Assembly (NCBI GenBank): GCA_018267965.1
Contig: JAFDXK010000003.1
Coordinates: forward strand, 307,197 to 371,196
Length of the DNA stretch: 64,000 nucleotides
Reading direction: 5' to 3'
Source of the DNA: Bacteroidota bacterium
GTDB taxonomy: Bacteria > Bacteroidota > Bacteroidia > Chitinophagales > Chitinophagaceae
Position numbers and translations under genes: made by a program. Numbering within the stretch: the first letter of the stretch is position 1; each line of letters begins with the position of its first letter. The notes below the pieces were generated by a model, which did no database searches, was not told the origin of the DNA, and worked only from the letters and a program-made list of their open reading frames with translations. Positions 56,632 through 64,000 of the stretch are shown here, in pieces.

Positions 56632-57963
56632 CTACCTGTTATATAGCAGCCTTTGTCCGCAGATACTATCGTTTACTCTGCCATTCTCGTACACTGCATT
56701 ACCATTCACAAAAGTGTATTCGACCGATGCAGGAAATGTATGCCCCTCAAATGGCGACCAACCGCATTTGTACAGAATATTTTCTTTGCTAACGGTGTAT
56801 GGTTTATTCAAATCAACTAATACCATGTCGGCAAAATAGCCTTCACGTATATACCCGCGCTCTGCTATCTGAAAACATTTTGCAGGTGCATGACTCATTT
56901 TCTCCACTACTTTTTCTATGCTCAATTTTCCTTCTTTCACATATTGCAGCATCAGCAGTAAACTGTGTTGCACTAGCGGCACACCTGCAGGTGCTTGCTG
57001 ATATGGCTGTTGCTTTTCTTCCCATGTATGCGGTGCATGATCGGTAGCAATAATATCTAGTCTGTCGTCTAATAATGCTTCCCATAGCGCAGCTTTATTT
57101 TCTTTGGCTTTGATAGCAGGATTACATTTTATCAGGTTACCCAATCTTGCATAATCGTCAGCAGTAAAATGCAGGTGATGCACACACACTTCAGATGTAA
57201 TACGCTTATCTTCCAATGGAAACATATTGGTAAACAACTGTAATTCCTTTGCGGTAGATATGTGCAGGATGTGCAGCCTTGTGTTATGTTGCTTTGCCAG
57301 TTGTATTGCAGAGAAAGAACTTTCAAAACAAGCCTCAGCATCACGTATTAAGGGATGGAATGAAGCATCATTCGCATCAGGATATTTTTCTTTATTGGCT
57401 TTTATAACTCTTTCGTCTTCGCAGTGTGTGGCTATCAACACCTCACTTTCCGAGAAAATTTTGTTCAGCGTAACGTAATTATCTACCAGCATATTGCCGG
57501 TGCTGGAGCCCATAAATATTTTTACGCCGGCTACTTCTCTTTTGCGGTCATTGGTACGCAATACTTCATCCACATTGTCATTGGCCGTACCCATAAAAAA
57601 GGAATAATTGGCTACAGATGTTTTTGAAGCGATAGCATATTTCTCTTCTAACAGCGCATGAGTAAGTGCAGGTGGATTGGTATTCGGCATTTCCATAAAA
57701 GAGGTGGTACCGCCGGCAACTGCTGCCTTTGCTTCGGAGCTTATATTAGCTTTGTGTGTATAGCCCGGTTCACGAAAATGCACCTGGTCGTCTATTACAC
57801 CAGGTAGCAGATATAACCCTTCTGCATTGATCTCCCTCATACCTGCTGTTGGCTGCAAGCCTTCGTCAATCCTTTCTATTCTGCCATCTTTTACCAAAAC
57901 ATCTTTTATGATGCTTTTACCCTCATTTACAATTGTTGCATTCTTAATTAAAACTGAACCCAT
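56632..57963 (-). CDS. pyrC: Dihydroorotase (class I-like), with QxH in place of the usual HxH
   Basis: A 443-residue amidohydrolase with the dihydroorotase layout: LPGVIDDQVHFREPGYTHK, AAVAGGTTSFMEMPNTNPP, KIFMGSSTGNMLVDN, the metal His in ATHCEDE and LHILHIST, and the catalytic Asp in IIATDHAPHTWEEK. It closes carbamoyl-aspartate to dihydroorotate in pyrimidine synthesis. The first metal-binding His of the HxH pair is Gln here. I recall the same change in other Bacteroidota proteins, so it may be a lineage trait with one metal lost. No other pyr genes are near. It is divergent from the Wzi-like gene. Confidence 0.9.
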   Translation of the reverse strand: MGSVLIKNATIVNEGKSIIKDVLVKDGRIERIDEGLQPTAGMREINAEGLYLLPGVIDDQVHFREPGYTHKANISSEAKAAVAGGTTSFMEMPNTNPPALTHALLEEKYAIASKTSVANYSFFMGTANDNVDEVLRTNDRKREVAGVKIFMGSSTGNMLVDNYVTLNKIFSESEVLIATHCEDERVIKANKEKYPDANDASFHPLIRDAEACFESSFSAIQLAKQHNTRLHILHISTAKELQLFTNMFPLEDKRITSEVCVHHLHFTADDYARLGNLIKCNPAIKAKENKAALWEALLDDRLDIIATDHAPHTWEEKQQPYQQAPAGVPLVQHSLLLMLQYVKEGKLSIEKVVEKMSHAPAKCFQIAERGYIREGYFADMVLVDLNKPYTVSKENILYKCGWSPFEGHTFPASVEYTFVNGNAVYENGRVNDSICGQRLLYNR

Positions 57964-57991
57964 AAAACCCTAATAAACTCAATTATAACTT

Positions 57992-57999
57992 TATTTTTG
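57992..57999 (+). promoter_or_regulatory. Candidate -7 element for the Wzi/RemB-like gene
   Basis: TATTTTTG, exact TAnnTTTG, 38 bp before the ATG at 58038. No -33 TTTG at the expected spacing. Confidence 0.3.
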
Positions 58000-58037
58000 T
58001 AGCAAGTTAGCGCATACGCATATAGAAAACATAATCC

Positions 58038-59726
58038 ATGTACAAAAAAGCATCGCTCTTCATTGCAGCAACGGTATTGGCAATTACAACAACTGCTCAG
58101 ACAACTTACCTGCAACTCAACCAGGAAGATTATACTTTGCTCGATCAACTGGAAACTCGCTCAGGCTCTTTGTCTGATGATTTATTTCTATTTGTAAAAC
58201 CTGTTTCACGCAAAAGCGCGGTAAATTTTTTGCAGGAACAACGCAGAGAATCAAGAATCAGCAACTGGAGCGATATAGACCTTTACAATATATCTCATGC
58301 AATTTCTGTGAGCGGCGAATGGGCATTAGAAGAAAATGGCGCTATCGATTCTAAACGTCCTATTTTAAAAACATTCTACAAAAAGCAGCCTGACTTTATA
58401 TACGTCAATAATGACAACTTCTTCTTCTCTGCCAATCCTATTATTACAGCAACAGGATTATTAGAAAAGGGAGATACTGTTAGCCATAAACTATTTACCA
58501 GTAGCCGCGGACTTGAAGCCCGTGGTATGATTGCCCATAAAGTGGGCTTCTATACCATGTTTACCGACAACCAGGAGGGCATGCCCACTTTCGCTTCTGA
58601 CTGGGCAGACAGTAGTGCTGCTGTGCCCGGACAAAATTTTTATACTAAGAAAAGTGCTAACCATTATGATTATTTGCAGGCAAGAGGTTATATAGATTTT
58701 GCGCTCATCAAAGATCATATTAATGTCACTTTCGGCTATGATAAACATTTTCTGGGCGATGGGATGACAAGCCTTTTCCTGAGCGATTTTTCTTCGCCTA
58801 CCACTTTTCTTCGCCTCAATACAAGAGTTTGGAAATTCAATTATCAAAACCTGTATATGGAACTCTATCCGCAGTTTAGAAAAACGGGGGGCGATAATTT
58901 ATTGAGTCATAAATATGCTACCATGCACCACTTAAGCATTAATGCACTCAGGTGGCTGAACATAGGCATTTTTGAAGGTGTAATTTTTGATAGAAGGGAT
59001 AGGTATGAGTTTAGCTACATGGTGCCTATTATACTATATCGAGAAATTGAACGCTCTCTGGGTAGCCCTGATAACGTTGTTCTCGGTTTAAACTTCAAAG
59101 CCATTGCTTTAAAGCATATTCAATTATACGGCCAATTACTATTAGATGAATTTACTTCTAAGGAATTGATAGCAGGCACAGGTTATTGGGCAAATAAATT
59201 TGGTATTCAATTAGGCGGAAAATACTTTGATGCATTTGGAGCGAAGAACCTGATGCTGCAGGGAGAAATCAACCTGGTACGCCCTTACACCTACTCACAT
59301 TATGACAGTACTGCCAATTATACACACTATAACCAACCTCTGGCACATCCTCTCGGTGCAGGTTTTGCACAAATGTTAGGTGTAATAAAATATCAGCCTG
59401 TAAAAAACCTATACATCAGCTTAAAAGCTATGTATTACAAAAAAGGTGTAGATACGGGTGGTATGAACTACGGGGGTGATATTTTCAAAGACTACGATAC
59501 GCGGGCATATAATTATGGTGTAGGTCTTATCAATGGAGTTAGGGTACAGTGCGCATCATTGGGGTTAAACATTTCCTACGAGTTAAAAGAAAACTTATTT
59601 ATTGATTTAGGAGGTAATTACCGTAAATATGCCTATGAATCAGGAATTTACCCAACCTCTAATACCACGTATGTAACATTTGGTTTCAGGCTGAATCTGA
59701 CAAGGAGAGATTACGATTTTTATTAA
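58038..59726 (+). CDS. Outer-membrane barrel, Wzi/RemB-like
   Basis: A 562-residue protein with a signal peptide (about 1-20, ending TTTAQ). A mostly beta-strand body follows, with aromatic, alternating segments (FNYQNLYMELYPQFRKTGG, FSYMVPIILYREIERSLG, KHIQLYGQLLLDEF, YVTFGFRLNLTRRDYDFY) and a terminal aromatic residue as in outer-membrane barrels. GYDKHFLGDGMTSLFLSDFS and the block around SPDNVVLGLNFKAI recall capsule-assembly Wzi proteins and the gliding-related RemB of Flavobacterium. The match is by memory of the family and not decisive. It may bind or anchor surface polysaccharide. It is followed after 222 bp by the giant surface protein. Confidence 0.65.
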   Translation: MYKKASLFIAATVLAITTTAQTTYLQLNQEDYTLLDQLETRSGSLSDDLFLFVKPVSRKSAVNFLQEQRRESRISNWSDIDLYNISHAISVSGEWALEENGAIDSKRPILKTFYKKQPDFIYVNNDNFFFSANPIITATGLLEKGDTVSHKLFTSSRGLEARGMIAHKVGFYTMFTDNQEGMPTFASDWADSSAAVPGQNFYTKKSANHYDYLQARGYIDFALIKDHINVTFGYDKHFLGDGMTSLFLSDFSSPTTFLRLNTRVWKFNYQNLYMELYPQFRKTGGDNLLSHKYATMHHLSINALRWLNIGIFEGVIFDRRDRYEFSYMVPIILYREIERSLGSPDNVVLGLNFKAIALKHIQLYGQLLLDEFTSKELIAGTGYWANKFGIQLGGKYFDAFGAKNLMLQGEINLVRPYTYSHYDSTANYTHYNQPLAHPLGAGFAQMLGVIKYQPVKNLYISLKAMYYKKGVDTGGMNYGGDIFKDYDTRAYNYGVGLINGVRVQCASLGLNISYELKENLFIDLGGNYRKYAYESGIYPTSNTTYVTFGFRLNLTRRDYDFY

Positions 59727-59822
59727 TAGAATTAATTTACAATTTCTCCATCTTTAACCGCAATTGCATATGTGATTATTTGCTATTTGCCAGGTAATAT
59801 TTTCCTATAACTACCCATTAAA

Positions 59823-59848
59823 AGCTGATTATTATTTAGCAATCAGCT
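59823..59848 (+). terminator. Possible hairpin terminator after the Wzi-like gene
   Basis: AGCTGATT / AATCAGCT with a ten-base loop, about 97 bp after the stop. No T run follows, so it may be a processing or stabilising hairpin instead. Confidence 0.3.
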
Positions 59849-59948
59849 GGCTATATTCATAGATATTGCTATATTTACCACCCCACGGAAAAGTTAAAAT
59901 TTTCTGAAAATAACATTAAATCTCTATTAAGTAACATAAAGCGAGTTT

Positions 59949-62900
59949 ATGAAGAAGTGTTCTATTTTATTATTTACCCTTATGCTATTGGTCGTTACAA
60001 AGATCAATGCGCAGGTGAGCCTTACAGCCACTACAGGAACGACAAGCGGAAGCTATTCAACTTTAGCTGCTGCTTTTGCAGCTATTAATGCCGGTACACA
60101 CACCGGAGCCATCAGTATCAGCATTACAGGTAACACAACTGAAACCAGTGCAGCATTCATTAACGCAAGCGGTGCCGGCAGTGCCAGCTACAGCTCTATT
60201 GCAGTAAAAGCCGGTGCTAACAACGTGTCCGTAAGCGGTGCGCTCAACAGCCTTGTAATCTTAAACGGAGCGAGCAATATTACTATCGATGGCCACAACC
60301 CCGCTAATACAGGCACTCCTAACAGCCGTGACCTTTCATTTATCAATACCAGTTCGGCATCAACTACAGGCACAGCGGTAATCAGGTTAGGTAGTACGTC
60401 CTCAACAGGGTCTACTAATAACATCATTAAAAACTGTATTATCACTGGTAATACAACTAACGGTGGTACATCTTCTACAACTGCCGCCAACTCTACAGAG
60501 TTTGGCATTTTTGCAGGGCAGGCAAACAACACCTCCACAACGGCTGCCCCAAGTACAAACCCAGCTTTTACGACTGGTCCCGGCCCTTATACTAATACTA
60601 CTATTCAAAACAACCTTATTACAACCTGTGCTACAGGTATATATATGGGCGGTAATGCTTCAACTGTTTGTAATGGTTTAGTTATTAGCGGTAACACTTT
60701 GGGCGGTTCAACATCAACGAATTATTTATGGGGTGCCGGCATTTGTCTGAATGGTTGTACAAGTTCAACTATCAGCGGCAATACTATTCAGAATATCATC
60801 AATGCTATGGCATCCTCTACAGGATCTGCAACATCAGGCGGTAGTGCCGCAGCATTATTCCCACGAGGTATAGATATAGCTACGAACTGTTCAGCAGTTA
60901 CAATATCAGGCAATAAACTGATTAACATTCAAAACAGTACTACCAGCGGTTACCCTGCAAAAGGTATCCACCTACAGGCTGGTAACAACCACGTAGTATA
61001 CAACAATTTCATTAGCGGTGTAATGGAATATGAAAGTGGCTCTACAAGCGTAACATTTGGTGCGTTTGGCATATTTGTCAACACAGCCACTACAGGCCAT
61101 ACTATTTGTTTCAACAGTATTTATTGTTATGGTACGGGTAGTGGTAGCAGTGCCGGCACTAATGCTTGTATCGGTATCGGTGCTACGAGTAATACGGGTT
61201 TAACTATTCAGAACAATATATTTAACCAGTCATATACACCGGGCTATTCTACTACAAATGTTACATGTATTTACTGGCCTTCCGGTGGCTCGTCTGCAAT
61301 GTCTGAAACATGTAATAACAATGCCTATTTCCTGACATCTACAGCAACAAACAGTTGCTATGGTATGGCTGGTACTACTACCCGTTATACTTCACTCGCA
61401 GCTCTTAAGGCATATAGTTCAACTTTACATGCTGCAGGAACGAATGATAATGCTTCGCAGTCTTCTACCAGCTCTGCTCCGTTCGCATCTTCAAGCGACT
61501 TGCATATCAACGGCGGGTCAAGCATAGGTTTATTACTGTATCATACAGGTGTACCGGTATCCGGTATTACAACAGATATTGACGGAACAACGCGCAACGT
61601 TACCACGCCAAGCATGGGTGCACACGAGTTTGTCTTACCTACATGTTGGCTGCCTAATAGCGTAGGTGCATCTTCTATAACAAGTTCATCTGCTACTATT
61701 TCATGGTCAAGTCCTTCAGGCGGTGGTAGCCCTGTTAACTATGAGTATGTAGTATCAACATCGAGCTCTACTCCTTCAGGGTCAGGAACGGCAACTACAA
61801 GCACGTCCGTAGCTCTGTCATCTCTTGCTTCTGCCACAACATACTATATATTCGTTCGTACTAACTGTGGTAGTGGCGACTATAGTGCATGGACAACTGC
61901 TGTATCTTTTACTACACTATGCGGCACTTATACACTGCCTAAAACAGAAGGCTTCAATGCTTCTACATCTATCCCTATATGTTGGTCTTCTACAATTGTA
62001 ACAAATACTACAACATCACCAACAATTACTATTACATCAAGTGCATCAACCGGTAATCCTACCCATACTGCTTACGAAGGTGCCAATGATGTTAAATTCA
62101 ATTCATTTAACTGCGGCTCAGGCGCCCAAATACGTTTAAATTCACCGGATTTGAATACAACCGGTTTGCAGAGTGTTGATGTAAACTTCTATTGGTTGAA
62201 TGATAATACCGCATACCTGACCAGCGGTTATAATGGAGAAGGAATGCAGCCTCAATACTCTACCAATGGTGGTTCTACTTGGACCGATTTCGGCTCTTTC
62301 ATTAATCGCTTTGATGGTCTCAGTACAACTTACAACTGGGTACAATACACATATACCTTACCGTTGGCCATAGTTAATCAAACCAATGCTAAAGTAGGGT
62401 TCTTGTTTACCTCTAAGTTCGGAGACAACTGTTATATGGACTCAGTAGCAATTTACCCCACTACTCCATCTGCGCCTACAGCCAGCAATAGCACACAATG
62501 TATATCAGGCTCATCGGTTGTTCCTACTTGTTCTGTAACAACAGGCAATGGTAGTTGGGCCGGCCATACCTACAAATGGTACACCGTTTCAAGCGGCGGC
62601 ACTGCAATAGCTGGTGAAACCGGAAGCTCTCTTAGTACTTATACAGTAGCGCCCGGTGTTACGACATTCTATGTATCAGAAGTAAATGGTACAGTAGAAA
62701 GTTCTCGTACTGCTGTAACTGCCACAGTAAATTACTCAGCAACAGTAAGCAGTCACCCTGCTACTGTAACCATTTGTCAAAACACAAACACCTCTTTCAG
62801 CGTTGCTGCAACTGCATATAGTACCATCACTTACCAATGGCAGGAAAGCACGGATGGAGGCAGCACCTGGATCAACCTGACAAATACGGGTGTTTATAGC

Positions 62901-64000
62901 AATGTAACAACTACTACACTGAACCTGACCAATGTACCATTGACAATGAATGGCCGTCTATACAGGGCCGTTGCATCTGGTACATGCAGCCCTACAAATT
63001 CAAATGCTGCAACTCTTAATATTAACTCAGCTCCGGTGGTGACTACATCGCCTTCAAATACTACTGCATGCCCCGGCTCTGCTACATCATTTACCGTTGC
63101 AGCTACCGGTGCAGGTCTTACTTACCAATGGCAATTTAGCCCTAACGGTGGTGTAGGATGGTCAAACCTAACAAACAGTGCTCCTTACAGCAATGTTACG
63201 ACTGCTACGTTAGGCATCAATCCTGCTTCTGTTTCTATGAACGGGTATCTCTATCGTTGTCTTGTAAACGGTACATGTTCTCCTTCTACTTTATCAGGAA
63301 ATGCTATGCTTACTGTTAATAACAGTATGACCATAACACAACATCCAATCAGCACAACAGTTTGCGTTGGTGTCAATGCAAGTTTCACAGCTGCAGCTAC
63401 CGGTTCCGGTATTACCTATCAATGGCAGGAAAGCACAAATGGTGGTTCTACCTGGAACAACCTTTCAGCTTCTGCTACTTATACTAACGTAACAAGTGGT
63501 ACTATGACCATCGTTGCGCCTCCAACTACAATGAATGGTTATATGTACCGTGCAAATGTAGGTAGCGCATGTACTGCTCCTGCTAATACTAATAATGCTA
63601 CACTTACAGTTAACTTTGCACCCTCTATCACATCATCACCAAGTGCTGTAACTATATGTGAAGGTACTGCAGCTACCATGAGTGTTACTGCTACCGGTAG
63701 CGGACTTAGCTATCAATGGCAATATGATCCCGGCACAGGTTTCGTTAACTGTCCTAATGCAGTTCCTTATGTGGGTCTGTATAGCCCTAACCTGAACTTC
63801 ACTAACCCGCCTAATACACTCAATGGCTATGTGTTCCGTTGTTCGGTAACAGGTAATTGTGCTCCTACTGCTATTTCCGGTACTGCTGCACTAACGGTGT
63901 ATACTAAACCGGCTATTACCTCTCAGCCTGCTACTACGGCTATCTGTCTCGGCAGTAACGCATCGTTCTCTGTCTCTGCTATCGGTACCGGTATCTCTTA
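59949..64000 (+). CDS. Giant secreted surface protein, beta-helix plus FN3 plus Ig-like repeats (runs off window)
   Basis: 1350 codons are open from the ATG at 59949 to the window end without a stop. There is a signal peptide (MKKCSILLFTLMLLVVTKINA). Residues ~25-560 are Ser/Thr/Asn/Gly-rich with recurring ISGNTI, ITGNTT and IQNNLI units of a right-handed beta-helix. This part closes with the typical ITTDIDGTTRNVTTPSMGAHEF region (shown in pieces: DIDGTTR, GAHEF). A fibronectin-III domain follows (~570-656, SSATISWSSPSGG ... YYIFVRTNCGSG), then a ~180-residue adhesion-type domain with YSTNGGSTWTDFGSF. From ~residue 840 Ig-like domains run to the edge. It is probably T9SS cargo, but the sorting domain is not in view. 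Confidence 0.85.
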   Translation, partial: MKKCSILLFTLMLLVVTKINAQVSLTATTGTTSGSYSTLAAAFAAINAGTHTGAISISITGNTTETSAAFINASGAGSASYSSIAVKAGANNVSVSGALNSLVILNGASNITIDGHNPANTGTPNSRDLSFINTSSASTTGTAVIRLGSTSSTGSTNNIIKNCIITGNTTNGGTSSTTAANSTEFGIFAGQANNTSTTAAPSTNPAFTTGPGPYTNTTIQNNLITTCATGIYMGGNASTVCNGLVISGNTLGGSTSTNYLWGAGICLNGCTSSTISGNTIQNIINAMASSTGSATSGGSAAALFPRGIDIATNCSAVTISGNKLINIQNSTTSGYPAKGIHLQAGNNHVVYNNFISGVMEYESGSTSVTFGAFGIFVNTATTGHTICFNSIYCYGTGSGSSAGTNACIGIGATSNTGLTIQNNIFNQSYTPGYSTTNVTCIYWPSGGSSAMSETCNNNAYFLTSTATNSCYGMAGTTTRYTSLAALKAYSSTLHAAGTNDNASQSSTSSAPFASSSDLHINGGSSIGLLLYHTGVPVSGITTDIDGTTRNVTTPSMGAHEFVLPTCWLPNSVGASSITSSSATISWSSPSGGGSPVNYEYVVSTSSSTPSGSGTATTSTSVALSSLASATTYYIFVRTNCGSGDYSAWTTAVSFTTLCGTYTLPKTEGFNASTSIPICWSSTIVTNTTTSPTITITSSASTGNPTHTAYEGANDVKFNSFNCGSGAQIRLNSPDLNTTGLQSVDVNFYWLNDNTAYLTSGYNGEGMQPQYSTNGGSTWTDFGSFINRFDGLSTTYNWVQYTYTLPLAIVNQTNAKVGFLFTSKFGDNCYMDSVAIYPTTPSAPTASNSTQCISGSSVVPTCSVTTGNGSWAGHTYKWYTVSSGGTAIAGETGSSLSTYTVAPGVTTFYVSEVNGTVESSRTAVTATVNYSATVSSHPATVTICQNTNTSFSVAATAYSTITYQWQESTDGGSTWINLTNTGVYSNVTTTTLNLTNVPLTMNGRLYRAVASGTCSPTNSNAATLNINSAPVVTTSPSNTTACPGSATSFTVAATGAGLTYQWQFSPNGGVGWSNLTNSAPYSNVTTATLGINPASVSMNGYLYRCLVNGTCSPSTLSGNAMLTVNNSMTITQHPISTTVCVGVNASFTAAATGSGITYQWQESTNGGSTWNNLSASATYTNVTSGTMTIVAPPTTMNGYMYRANVGSACTAPANTNNATLTVNFAPSITSSPSAVTICEGTAATMSVTATGSGLSYQWQYDPGTGFVNCPNAVPYVGLYSPNLNFTNPPNTLNGYVFRCSVTGNCAPTAISGTAALTVYTKPAITSQPATTAICLGSNASFSVSAIGTGIS
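62741..64000 (+). repeat. Tandem Ig-like coding repeats, about 95 codons each
   Basis: Four full units and the start of a fifth, beginning near 62745, 63030, 63325, 63620 and 63905. Each has a hydrophobic start (ITSQPAT or similar), a Cys, SVAATG, the core TYQWQESTDGGSTW or a variant, then LTNxxxYSNVTTxTL, MNGYLYRC and TCSPT. DNA copies have diverged, so the repetition is mainly at the protein level. Confidence 0.88.

Overview
The window is typical Bacteroidota chromosome, AT-rich (roughly 40% GC by eye), from a non-sporulating, T9SS-bearing bacterium. Evidence: a complete gldKLMN block (type IX secretion/gliding), a PorP/SprF-family protein, a giant PKD-repeat protein with a gliding-associated C-terminal domain, OstA-like and MlaD-like envelope genes, DUF4271 next to hemD, and TAnnTTTG promoter elements in place of a sigma70-type -10. 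Chitinophagales or a relative is my best guess from gene content, but that is inference. I see no phage, insertion sequence, CRISPR array, rRNA or plasmid gene.

Layout. 1-6.6 kb (minus): start of an aminotransferase; an OstA-like/MlaD-like pair; an 1100-residue outer-membrane fusion of a peptidase-like domain, a TolB-like propeller and a barrel. 6.7-8.4 kb (plus): an MBL-fold hydrolase and a double-PDZ secreted protein. 8.4-18.5 kb (minus): comB, gldK-gldL-gldM-gldN, a YyaL-type thioredoxin-domain protein, hemD, DUF4271 and a small secreted protein. 18.6-25 kb: hemW; a tandem pair of secreted YD-repeat proteins; a 447-bp gene-free stretch with an unusual interleaved repeat; ahcY, dapA, accA. 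25.1-30.3 kb: tRNA-Asp, a two-component system, a peroxiredoxin and groESL. 30.3-36 kb (minus): a PKD adhesin translationally coupled to a PorP/SprF gene. 36-44.8 kb: lysA, a LOG-family gene, an SpmA/SpmB fusion, a DUF4878 lipoprotein, a YiiX-type hydrolase, a UbiD-type decarboxylase, a VOC protein, a free-standing GldM C-terminal-domain protein and a sugar nucleotidyltransferase. 44.8-58 kb (minus): DUF2723, galE, ABC exporter, cysS, an EEP-family protein, two rhomboids (one lacking its catalytic residues), a short MutS-like ATPase and pyrC. 58-64 kb (plus): a Wzi/RemB-like barrel and a giant beta-helix/FN3/Ig surface protein that runs off the end.

How it fits together. The common theme is the cell surface. 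gldKLMN encode the T9SS motor and ring. PorP/SprF plus the PKD protein form a probable exporter-accessory/cargo pair. The terminal giant protein may be further cargo, although its C-terminus is not in view. The rest is housekeeping: haem, lysine, SAH recycling, fatty acid and pyrimidine synthesis, and chaperonins.

The most interesting item is the secreted orphan at 43061-43699. It reproduces the last ~190 residues of this genome's own GldM (periplasmic domains D3-D4) without the membrane motor part, and sits behind a UbiD-type decarboxylase and a VOC gene. Next are the active-plus-dead rhomboid pair, the peptidase-dead outer-membrane fusion and the repeat island at 21461-21667.

Several starts were moved inward from upstream TTG codons because an internal ATG begins the signal peptide or conserved domain.
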